Positions 1 through 5,336 of a DNA stretch of 5,336 nt are shown piece after piece. The stretch spans positions 1 through 5,336 of the forward strand of contig JAGPBG010000185.1 of assembly GCA_018063485.1 (NCBI GenBank). Direction: 5' to 3'. The first letter of the stretch is position 1, and each line of letters opens with the position of its first letter. Below the pieces are notes generated by a model, which worked only from the letters and a program-made list of their open reading frames with translations, did no database searches and had not been told where the DNA came from. A program made the translations under genes and the position numbers. The stretch comes from Cypionkella sp. GTDB taxonomy: Bacteria > Pseudomonadota > Alphaproteobacteria > Rhodobacterales > Rhodobacteraceae.

Positions 1-73
1 AGAGAAAACCTGTACGATCCGCAAGCGCAGCGGCACCGATGTGATCGAAGTTCCCATCCCCTGCACCAACTGA
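1..73 (+). CDS. cpaB: 3' end of probable Flp pilus assembly protein CpaB/RcpC (partial)
   Basis: An open frame enters from the left edge (first full codon at position 2) and ends at TGA 71-73, giving 23 visible residues that finish in VIEVPIPCTN. The short basic stretch followed by a Val/Ile/Pro tail with two cysteines 17 residues apart resembles the C-terminal end of CpaB (RcpC) from Rhodobacteraceae. CpaB is a periplasmic or inner-membrane-anchored protein with SAF-type domains that works with the CpaC secretin in the Tad pilus. Its place directly upstream of cpaC is the usual one. The two cysteines could form a disulfide in the periplasm, which is inference. The visible fragment is too short for a domain-level identification, so the name rests largely on gene order. 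Confidence 0.7.
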   Translation, partial: EKTCTIRKRSGTDVIEVPIPCTN

Positions 74-88
74 AGCAATGAAAATTCC

Positions 89-130
89 GGGCGCGATCAC
101 TCTATCTGGTGGTCGCGCCCGTTGTTTTAT
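89..130 (+). terminator. Rho-independent terminator after cpaB
   Basis: A 12-bp stem (89-100 pairing with 109-120, one G-T wobble, otherwise complete) encloses an 8-base loop. It is followed by the T-rich run GTTGTTTTAT at 121-130, and an A-rich stretch (81-84) precedes the stem. It begins 15 bases after the cpaB stop codon. The stem is strong enough to end most transcription, so cpaC would need its own promoter or read-through. Confidence 0.88.
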
Positions 131-278
131 CGACGGGCAGTGGGCTGTTGCACGTTATCCACATAAGGTTAGGGCTCCAACCTTTTGATTCTTGCGTTAA
201 ATCCAGTTTTCCTGCATTTTCAGACACGGAGCGGGCAAAAAAGACCCGACCAGAGGCGAGAGCGAAAGGGCAGCTCAG
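131..278 (+). promoter_or_regulatory. Intergenic leader/promoter region of cpaC
   Basis: These 148 bases separate the cpaB terminator from the cpaC start. They are more AT-rich than the flanking genes, as expected for a promoter region. No convincing sigma-70 promoter stands out: TTGCAC at 148-153 and TTGCGT at 192-197 are possible -35 elements, but neither has a good -10 at 16-18 bases. A perfect DnaA-box 9-mer lies at 155-163 and is listed separately. A promoter somewhere here is inferred from the upstream terminator, not from a clear motif. No credible short gene was seen. Confidence 0.45.
155..163 (+). promoter_or_regulatory. Perfect DnaA-box consensus match (TTATCCACA)
   Basis: TTATCCACA is identical to the strong DnaA-binding 9-mer. 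It occurs once, in the cpaB-cpaC intergenic region, 115 bases before the cpaC start codon. A single box is not an origin, because no cluster of further boxes or AT-rich unwinding element is present. It could be a DnaA-responsive regulatory site or a chance match. Confidence 0.4.
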
Positions 279-1679
279 ATGAATTTTCGAAGCCTTCTGA
301 CGGCAGGAGTGTTGGGGTTGGCATTGTCAACCACCGCCCTGACACAGGTAAGTGCCGAAACGCTGCGGGTGATGACCGGATCAGACTCCGCCCCGCTACA
401 AGTGCCGATGAACCGCGCGGTGGTCGTCGAAAGCGAAACAGCTTTTGCCGAGCTTTCCATCGCCAATCCCGGCATCGCCGATGTCTCAACCCTGTCGGAC
501 AAATCCATCTATGTGCTGGGCAAGACCCCCGGACGCACCACGATGACGCTGCTCGGGGCCGATGGCAAGCTGATCGCCAATGTTGATGTGCATGTCACCC
601 CCGACATCGCCGAATTCAAGGAACGCCTGCAACAGATCCTTCCCGGTGAGCAGATCGAGGTGCGCACCGCCAATGACGGCATCGTGCTGTCGGGCACTGT
701 ATCCTCCACCGCCAAACTTGACCGCGCGCTCGATCTGGCCAACCGCTATGCCCCCGAACGCGTATCCAACCTGATGAGCGTGGGCGGCACCCAACAGGTC
801 ATGCTCAAGGTGCGTTTTGCCGAAATGCAGCGCTCGGTTGCGAAAAATCTGTCCTCCTCGGTTGCTTTATCCAGTGCGGGTTCCAAACTCGGGGTCGCGG
901 CGGAAACAGGTAGCTGGTTGTCCGAGGGCAACGACCCAACCAATCCGAAGGTCAACGTGCGCAAGGATGCCAATGCGGGCATGACGCTTGGTTTTTCAGC
1001 CGGCTCGCTGCAATTTGCCGTTTTGCTTGAGGCGCTTGAATCCAAAGGGGTTGTGCGCACGCTGGCCGAACCGAACCTGACAGCCCTTTCGGGGCAAGAG
1101 GCGAAGTTTCTGGCCGGTGGCGAATATCCGATCCCGACGGCCGACGGCAATGGTGGCATCAAGATCGAATACAAACCTTTCGGGGTTGAACTGAATTTCA
1201 CCCCCACCGTGGTCGATGGGGATATCATCAACCTGATCATCAACGCCGCGGTTTCGTCTATCGACACCACGGTGTCACTGCAAACTGGCGGCGTGTCGAT
1301 CAACGCCTTCAAACGCCGCGAAACCTCGACCACCGTTGAAATGCGCGACGGCGAGAGTTTTGCCATCGCCGGATTGTTGCAAGATGACTTCCGCGATCTG
1401 AATGGCCAGGTGCCTTGGCTGGGTGACATCCCGATCCTTGGGGCGCTGTTTCGATCATCGGAATATCAGCGCGCGCAAAGCGAGCTGGTGATCATTGTCA
1501 CCCCGCATCTGGTTACCCCTACCCGCGGTGAGGCCCTGACACTGCCGACCGACCGCATCCGTATTCCGACCGAGAAAGAGTTGTTCTTGTTCGGACAGGT
1601 TGCCGGCAAGGCAAAGGGGGCGGCGGGCGAAGTGGCCCGGCAAGACTTCAGCGGTTCCTATGGCTATGTGATGGAGTAA
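279..1679 (+). CDS. cpaC: Tad/Flp pilus outer-membrane secretin CpaC (RcpA)
   Basis: This 466-residue protein forms the outer-membrane channel through which the Flp pilus leaves the cell. Residues 1-26 are a Sec signal peptide (basic start, hydrophobic core, cut predicted after VSA before ETL). Residues about 37-107 match the N-terminal domain of pilus secretins, with the NPGIADV segment typical of it. Residues about 108-170 form a BON-like domain (GIVLSGTVSS). The secretin domain covers about 245-411 and shows the family signature VPWLGDIPILGALFRS (379-393) and the closing strand SELVIIVTPHLV (401-412). A tail of about 55 residues ends in GSYGYVME. The length is normal for alphaproteobacterial CpaC. 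The ATG at 279 is chosen because AAGGG at 266-270 lies 8 bases before it and it begins the signal peptide. There is no lipobox in CpaC itself. The next gene starts four bases after the stop, so the two are co-transcribed and probably translationally linked. Confidence 0.95.
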   Translation: MNFRSLLTAGVLGLALSTTALTQVSAETLRVMTGSDSAPLQVPMNRAVVVESETAFAELSIANPGIADVSTLSDKSIYVLGKTPGRTTMTLLGADGKLIANVDVHVTPDIAEFKERLQQILPGEQIEVRTANDGIVLSGTVSSTAKLDRALDLANRYAPERVSNLMSVGGTQQVMLKVRFAEMQRSVAKNLSSSVALSSAGSKLGVAAETGSWLSEGNDPTNPKVNVRKDANAGMTLGFSAGSLQFAVLLEALESKGVVRTLAEPNLTALSGQEAKFLAGGEYPIPTADGNGGIKIEYKPFGVELNFTPTVVDGDIINLIINAAVSSIDTTVSLQTGGVSINAFKRRETSTTVEMRDGESFAIAGLLQDDFRDLNGQVPWLGDIPILGALFRSSEYQRAQSELVIIVTPHLVTPTRGEALTLPTDRIRIPTEKELFLFGQVAGKAKGAAGEVARQDFSGSYGYVME

Positions 1680-1683
1680 GCGG

Positions 1684-2340
1684 ATGACCCGGATAACACA
1701 TCACCTCATGCTCGGCGCCGCCCTTCTGGTTCTGACAGCCTGCGATGCCAACAATTTCAACCGCGAATCGGGTGCGCAGGTGGATGAGGGCGGCTTTGGT
1801 GCCGCCACCATGAACAACACCATGTTGATGACAGGTGAAATCGAGGCGACTCAGGCGCTTGGCAACCGTTTTGCCAATGAGGTTCACTCGACCATCACCT
1901 TTGCCTTCAATTCTTCGGCACTGGATGATCAGGCCCGTGCAGCCCTGCGCGAACAGGCCAACTGGATCCGCCAATTCCCCGAAGTGCGCTTCAGGGTTTA
2001 CGGCCATACCGATCTTGTCGGCTCCGATGCCTATAACAAGGCATTGGGAATGCGCCGCGCCAGGGCTGCCGTGGCCTATCTGACCAGTCAGGGCATCGGC
2101 TCGGCCAGACTTGAGGCGGTGGTCTCTTTTGGAAAAACCCGCCCGGTGATCCAGACCCCCGGCCCCGAGCAACAAAACCGTCGTACCGTCACTGAAGTGT
2201 CAGGTTTTGTGAACAGCAAAGCGATGCTGCTGAACGGCAAATATGCTGTCGTCATCATGCGCGAATACCAAAAATGGGCAACCCGGCCACATCCAGACAA
2301 TTCGGTGATCATCACAGAGGTGAAACCCACCGCTCCGTGA
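1684..2340 (+). CDS. OmpA-family outer-membrane lipoprotein of the Tad locus
   Basis: A 218-residue protein. The first 20 residues are a lipoprotein signal with lipobox LTAC (Cys20 lipidated), followed by Asp21. Asp at +2 signals inner-membrane retention in E. coli, a rule that may not hold in alphaproteobacteria. After a linker (21-67), residues about 68-176 are an OmpA C-terminal (OmpA/MotB) peptidoglycan-binding domain. It has the GHTD motif (107-110), the SDAYNKALGMRRA segment and QQNRRT. Asp110 and Arg125 line up with the two residues that contact diaminopimelate in E. coli OmpA. About 42 further residues form an uncharacterised tail containing YAVVIMREYQKW. The gene begins four bases after the cpaC stop, and its Shine-Dalgarno GGAG lies inside the end of cpaC (1673-1676). 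It occupies the slot of cpaD/rcpB, though its sequence is not of the CpaD family as far as I can judge. Probable role (inference): anchoring or stabilising the secretin at the cell wall. Confidence 0.9.
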   Translation: MTRITHHLMLGAALLVLTACDANNFNRESGAQVDEGGFGAATMNNTMLMTGEIEATQALGNRFANEVHSTITFAFNSSALDDQARAALREQANWIRQFPEVRFRVYGHTDLVGSDAYNKALGMRRARAAVAYLTSQGIGSARLEAVVSFGKTRPVIQTPGPEQQNRRTVTEVSGFVNSKAMLLNGKYAVVIMREYQKWATRPHPDNSVIITEVKPTAP

Positions 2341-2364
2341 CCGCCGCTGAAAATCAAACCAACC

Positions 2365-2391
2365 AAAGGCCCGCCATGCGGGCCTTTTCGT
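2365..2391 (+). terminator. Rho-independent terminator after the OmpA lipoprotein gene
   Basis: A perfect 10-bp stem (AAAGGCCCGC 2365-2374 with GCGGGCCTTT 2378-2387) closes a 3-base loop and runs into TTTTCGTTT. It starts 24 bases after the stop codon. This is a textbook intrinsic terminator and it separates the cpaC-ompA pair from cpaE-cpaF. Its A-rich left arm and T-rich right arm could also let it act on the minus strand, but no minus-strand gene is present. Confidence 0.9.
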
Positions 2392-2408
2392 TTCCTGATT
2401 GGTCCTCG

Positions 2409-2436
2409 AATCGTTAAAAATCAAAGATTGACGATT
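2409..2436 (+). promoter_or_regulatory. Dyad overlapping a -35-like element upstream of cpaE
   Basis: AATCGTTAA (2409-2417) and TTGACGATT (2428-2436) are inverted copies matching at 8 of 9 positions, with a 10-base spacer and half-site centres 19 bases apart. The right arm contains TTGACG (2428-2433), a good -35 hexamer. No strong -10 follows; TATCGC at 2449-2454 is the nearest candidate, with a short 15-base spacer. The arrangement fits an operator covering the -35 of a cpaE promoter, and the preceding terminator makes a promoter necessary. Alternatively it is a weak AT-rich terminator hairpin, since a T tract continues to 2440. Function is inferred. Confidence 0.35.
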
Positions 2437-2492
2437 TTTTAGCCCCAATATCGCCACCATCTACCTGCACCTTACCCGCAATGGGAACATCT

Positions 2493-2513
2493 GCCCCGCC
2501 AAAATGGCGGGGC
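2493..2513 (+). other. GC-rich hairpin in the cpaE leader
   Basis: A perfect 9-bp stem, GCCCCGCCA (2493-2501) with TGGCGGGGC (2505-2513), closes a 3-base AAA loop. No T tract follows, so it is not an intrinsic terminator. It ends 80 bases before the cpaE start and would lie in the 5' untranslated RNA if transcription starts near the upstream dyad. Possible roles are mRNA stability or pausing; none is shown. Confidence 0.45.
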
Positions 2514-2518
2514 GCGGC

Positions 2519-2581
2519 TCTTGGGAACAGGTGTGATTCGGCCCCTTGCGGGCGCACCACCCCCAGGGTCCGTCTTGGGAA
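2519..2581 (+). repeat. 9-base direct repeat (TCTTGGGAA) in the cpaE leader
   Basis: TCTTGGGAA occurs at 2519-2527 and again at 2573-2581, with starts 54 bases apart. The second copy runs into the cpaE ribosome-binding site. It is short enough to be accidental or a relic of a small local duplication. Confidence 0.3.
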
Positions 2582-2584
2582 GGA
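2579..2584 (+). promoter_or_regulatory. Ribosome-binding site of cpaE
   Basis: GAAGGA at 2579-2584 ends 9 bases before the ATG at 2594. This decides the start: an in-frame TTG at 2546 would add 16 unconserved-looking residues and has no comparable site before it. Confidence 0.65.
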
Positions 2585-2593
2585 CAAGAGGCG

Positions 2594-3952
2594 ATGACGA
2601 GCGTGGCAACCCTGCAACCAGAACCGGCACCCGTGCTGGCCTGCACCATTTCCCGCGATGTGGAGAATTTCGATCTTCTCATTGACGAGATGGAACTGGA
2701 GTTTGGCGAGAACTGGGGCGATCTCAATTTTGAAGATGCGGTGATCTTTCTTGATCAGCCCGATGCCGCAACACTTGAATTCGTCGCCATCGCGGTCAAT
2801 GCCGAAGATGAGGCCGATCTGGGGCGCATCATCGCGATCATCAAACAGGCCAAGGCGCGCGGGATCAAAGTGATCCTGATCGCCGACCAGATTGGCCCGA
2901 TGGCGCTGCACCAGCTCTTGCGGCTTGGGGCAGAAGATTTCGTGCCCTATCCGCTGCCCGAAGGCGCGTTGCATGACGCGGTAGAGCGTTTGCGCATTCC
3001 ACCCGCCGCCCCAACCACCGCCCCGGCCACCGAGGCCAGTGTTACCGCCGCGCTCACAGTCGAGCCCGAACCGACAATCGAAGCAGCCCCGGCCGCTGCA
3101 CCGGCTGTCATGGTCGAGCCGATTTCCGAACCCCATGCCGAAGCAGCCCCCGCTTTCAAAGCCAAGGGCGACCGCAACGGCGTGATGTTGCCGGTTCACG
3201 GCCTGGCTGGCGGCTGTGGTGCCTCAACCTTTGCGACCAACCTGGCTTGGGAATTGGCGAACAGCACCAAGACCGACGGGCCGCGCGTTTGCCTGATCGA
3301 CCTTGATTTCCAGTATGGCTCTGCTGCCACCTATCTGGACCTGCCGCGCAAAGAGGCGGTGTTCGACCTGTTGTCCGATACCTCCAATGCCGATAGCGAC
3401 AGTTTGCTTCAGGCGATGTTGACCTTCAACGACCGGCTGCATGTGCTGACCGCCCCGGCCGATATGCTGCCGCTGGATATTGTCGGCCCCGAAGAAATTG
3501 GCCGCATCCTTGATATGGCACAGGCAAATTTCGATTTCGTTGTCGTCGATATGCCCAAAACGATCGTCTCCTGGACAGAATCCGTCCTCGCCCGCGCCCA
3601 TGTCTATTTCGCCTTGATGGAGCTTGACTTGCGGTCGGCGCAAAACGTCCTGCGTCTTGTTCGCGCCTTGAAGGCCGAGGGGCTGCCGCATGAAAAGCTG
3701 CGCTACGTGTTGAACCGCGCGCCGAAATTCACTGATCTGGGTGCGAAAAGCCGGGTCAAGCGCATGGCCGAAAGCCTTGATATCTCGATTGAGGTGCAAC
3801 TGCCGGATGGGGGTGCTCAGGTCACACAGGCTAATGATCACGGCCTGCCATTGTCGGAAAATGCCGCAAAAAATCCGCTGCGCCGCGAGATTCAAAAACT
3901 CGCCAAGTCGCTGTTTGATCTGAATAAAGCCGCTGAGGCGGGCAAGCGCTAA
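2594..3952 (+). CDS. cpaE: Tad pilus assembly/localisation protein CpaE (TadZ), ParA/MinD-like
   Basis: This 452-residue cytoplasmic protein belongs to the TadZ/CpaE family, which directs the pilus machine to its site in the cell. Residues about 13-135 form a response-regulator-like fold, with LGAEDFVPYPL (111-121) matching the last strand and loop of receivers. The usual loop Lys is Tyr119, and the expected phosphorylated Asp after FVAIAV (63-68) is Asn69. Residues about 136-190 are a Pro/Ala/Glu-rich linker. Residues about 195-445 are a ParA/MinD-like ATPase domain: the P-loop is AGGCGAST (205-212), Walker A' is RVCLIDLDFQYGS (231-243, Asp236 and Asp238) and Walker B is FDFVVVDMP (313-321, Asp319). 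Both lysines expected in the deviant Walker A motif are alanine (205 and 210), so ATP hydrolysis is doubtful. The start at 2594 follows GAAGGA and gives MTSVATLQPE. cpaF follows after 22 bases, so the two probably form one transcript with its own promoter. Confidence 0.93.
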   Translation: MTSVATLQPEPAPVLACTISRDVENFDLLIDEMELEFGENWGDLNFEDAVIFLDQPDAATLEFVAIAVNAEDEADLGRIIAIIKQAKARGIKVILIADQIGPMALHQLLRLGAEDFVPYPLPEGALHDAVERLRIPPAAPTTAPATEASVTAALTVEPEPTIEAAPAAAPAVMVEPISEPHAEAAPAFKAKGDRNGVMLPVHGLAGGCGASTFATNLAWELANSTKTDGPRVCLIDLDFQYGSAATYLDLPRKEAVFDLLSDTSNADSDSLLQAMLTFNDRLHVLTAPADMLPLDIVGPEEIGRILDMAQANFDFVVVDMPKTIVSWTESVLARAHVYFALMELDLRSAQNVLRLVRALKAEGLPHEKLRYVLNRAPKFTDLGAKSRVKRMAESLDISIEVQLPDGGAQVTQANDHGLPLSENAAKNPLRREIQKLAKSLFDLNKAAEAGKR

Positions 3953-3974
3953 GGCGCAATTGGGGGTTACACAG

Positions 3975-5336
3975 ATGTTTTCTCGCTTCAAGAAATCCGA
4001 GGCCGGTGACCCCAGGGGTGCTGTTATGGCCGCTGTCGGAGCCGCCACCCCTGCGGCCCCCAAATCCATTGCAGGCGCGCGTCCGATGCCGGTTTCTGTT
4101 GCTCCGCGCTCACCTGCCGATGTAATTGCGGCCGATAAGGAAAGAAAACGCAAGGAACGCATGGCCGAGCTGAAGGTCGAGTTGCACAAGCGCCTGCTTG
4201 AAAACCTCAACCTTGCCGCCCTTGAACATGCGTCTGAGGCCAGCTTGAAATCAGAGATTTCGGCCATCGTGGCCGAGGCGCTGGATGAGATGTCGGTCTC
4301 GTTGAACGGGGCAGACCGCGCCACGCTCAATCAGGAACTCTATGACGAGGTGATGGGCCTTGGCCCACTTGAGCCACTGCTCAAGGACGAAACCATCAAC
4401 GACATTCTGGTCAATGGCCCCCGCCGCATCTTTGTCGAACGCGCGGGCAAACTGGAATTGACCGACATTACCTTCAAGGACGAGCGCCACCTGTTGCGGA
4501 TCATCGACAAGATCGTGTCTGCGGTGGGCCGCCGGGTTGACGAATCCAACCCCTATTGCGATGCCCGCCTTGCTGACGGCTCGCGCTTCAACTGCATGGT
4601 GCCCCCGGTTGCCGTCGATGGCAGTCTGGTTTCCATCCGCAAGTTCAAAAAGGAAAAGCTGGGCATCCCGGATCTGGTGAAATTCGGCGCTTTCACCGAG
4701 GAAATTGCAGCCTATCTGCAAGCCGCCGTGTCTTGCCGCTTGAACATCATCGTGTCGGGCGGCACCGGATCGGGCAAGACCACCACACTCAACGCGCTTT
4801 CATCCTTCATCGACAACACCGAACGGGTGCTGACAATCGAGGATACCGCCGAACTTCAACTGCAACAGGTCCATGTTGGCCGGATGGAAAGCCGTCCTGC
4901 CAACGTTGAGGGCAAGGGCGCGGTCACCCAGCGCGACTGTCTGCGCAACGCTTTGCGGATGCGTCCTGATCGGATCATCGTGGGCGAGACCCGCGGCGAA
5001 GAGGTGATCGACATGTTGCAGGCGATGAACACCGGCCATGATGGCTCGATGACCACGATCCACGCCAACTCGGCGCGTGATGGCATTTCGCGTCTGGAAA
5101 ACATGGTCGCCATGGCTGGGATCGAGATGCCGCTAAAGGCCGTGCGCAGCCAGATCGCTTCGGCTGTCAACCTGATCGTGCAGGCTTCCCGCCTGCAAGA
5201 CGGCTCGCGTCGCATGGTGTCGGTGACGGAAATCACCGGCATGGAAGGGGATGTGATCTCGATGCAGGAGATCTTTCGGTATGAGCGCCTTGGGGTCGAG
5301 CCAAACGGCAAGATCATTGGCCGCTTCAACGCCACC
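3975..5336 (+). CDS. cpaF: Tad pilus assembly ATPase CpaF (TadA), 3' end cut by the window
   Basis: The frame is open from ATG 3975 to the last base, giving 454 codons with no stop. This is the type II/IV secretion-type ATPase that drives Flp pilin polymerisation at the inner membrane, working as a hexamer with TadB and TadC. The N-terminal 60 residues are an Ala/Pro-rich, probably disordered leader. A charged helical region (about 54-125) follows, then the N-terminal domain (about 126-240, with LGPLEPLL and INDILVNGP). The ATPase core holds Walker [10 protein letters not shown] (262-270, Lys268), the Asp box LTIEDTAEL (286-294), Walker B RIIVGE (333-338, Glu338) and the His box [10 protein letters not shown] (357-366, His363). 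All key residues are intact. By comparison with family members only a few tens of C-terminal residues should be missing. The ATG is preceded by GGGGG (3962-3966) at 8 bases, a modest Shine-Dalgarno. The gene begins 22 bases after cpaE. Confidence 0.96.
   Translation, partial: MFSRFKKSEAGDPRGAVMAAVGAATPAAPKSIAGARPMPVSVAPRSPADVIAADKERKRKERMAELKVELHKRLLENLNLAALEHASEASLKSEISAIVAEALDEMSVSLNGADRATLNQELYDEVMGLGPLEPLLKDETINDILVNGPRRIFVERAGKLELTDITFKDERHLLRIIDKIVSAVGRRVDESNPYCDARLADGSRFNCMVPPVAVDGSLVSIRKFKKEKLGIPDLVKFGAFTEEIAAYLQAAVSCRLNIIVSGGTGSGKTTTLNALSSFIDNTERVLTIEDTAELQLQQVHVGRMESRPANVEGKGAVTQRDCLRNALRMRPDRIIVGETRGEEVIDMLQAMNTGHDGSMTTIHANSARDGISRLENMVAMAGIEMPLKAVRSQIASAVNLIVQASRLQDGSRRMVSVTEITGMEGDVISMQEIFRYERLGVEPNGKIIGRFNAT

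Noticed and set aside
197..211. Possible CtrA site (TTAA-N7-TTAA) before cpaC
   Set aside because: Only the first half matches (TTAA at 197-200); the second half reads TTTC. A similar half-site at 2414-2417 before cpaE also lacks its partner.
131..278. Replication origin suggested by the DnaA box
   Set aside because: Only one box is present, without a cluster or AT-rich unwinding region, and the neighbours are pilus genes.
746..1429. Long minus-strand ORF (227 codons) opposite cpaC
   Set aside because: It lies wholly within a well-identified secretin gene on the other strand, shows no recognisable motif, and is explained by high GC content.
2546..2593. TTG start adding 16 residues to CpaE
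   Set aside because: The ATG at 2594 has a properly spaced GAAGGA site and gives the N-terminus expected for the family; the added residues look like translated leader.
2994..3165. Pro/Ala/Glu-rich stretch of CpaE as a repeat or insertion
   Set aside because: It is a low-complexity interdomain linker with no regular unit and base use like the rest of the gene; such linkers are common between the two CpaE domains.
3224..4330. Long minus-strand ORF (368 codons) across the cpaE-cpaF junction
   Set aside because: It covers conserved parts of two clear genes and their spacer on the opposite strand, and its translation is low in recognisable features. It is a shadow frame.
4856..5335. Minus-strand ORF opposite the cpaF ATPase core
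   Set aside because: The plus strand here encodes intact Walker B and His-box motifs; the reverse frame is a GC-driven shadow.

Overview
This window is part of a tight adherence (Tad/Flp) pilus locus. It very probably comes from an alphaproteobacterium of the Rhodobacteraceae (Roseobacter group) or a close relative. The GC-rich codon use, the gene order and the style of the proteins (a Pro/Ala-rich linker in CpaE, a CpaC ending in a short Gly/Tyr-rich tail, and an OmpA-type lipoprotein between CpaC and CpaE) support this. The taxonomic call is inference, since there is no rRNA or other marker gene here.

Layout, all on the + strand. (1) Positions 1-73 are the last 23 codons of an upstream gene, best read as cpaB (rcpC), followed by a strong intrinsic terminator (89-130). 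(2) An intergenic region of about 150 bases holds a perfect 9-base DnaA-box match. (3) cpaC (rcpA, outer-membrane secretin) runs 279-1679, with an OmpA-domain lipoprotein gene four bases downstream (1684-2340). A second clear terminator follows (2365-2391). (4) A roughly 200-base leader holds a dyad overlapping a -35-like hexamer, a GC-rich hairpin and a short direct repeat. (5) cpaE/tadZ runs 2594-3952. Twenty-two bases later comes cpaF/tadA (3975 onward), which is cut off by the window end after 454 codons.

How the parts fit: CpaF/TadA is the hexameric ATPase that powers pilin polymerisation. CpaE/TadZ is a ParA/MinD-like protein that places the machine in the cell, often at a pole. CpaC/RcpA forms the outer-membrane channel and CpaB/RcpC is its periplasmic partner. 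The OmpA-type lipoprotein sits where other loci carry cpaD/rcpB and probably ties the secretin to peptidoglycan or helps it assemble. The pilin, prepilin peptidase, TadB/TadC platform and minor pilins are not in the window.

The system is a known one. The points worth a second look are the CpaE protein, which lacks both Walker A lysines and has lost the phosphorylation residues of its receiver-like domain; the OmpA lipoprotein in the cpaD position; the division of the locus by two terminators; and the regulatory-looking sequence before cpaC and cpaE. I found no mobile element, CRISPR array, tRNA, rRNA or integration site.
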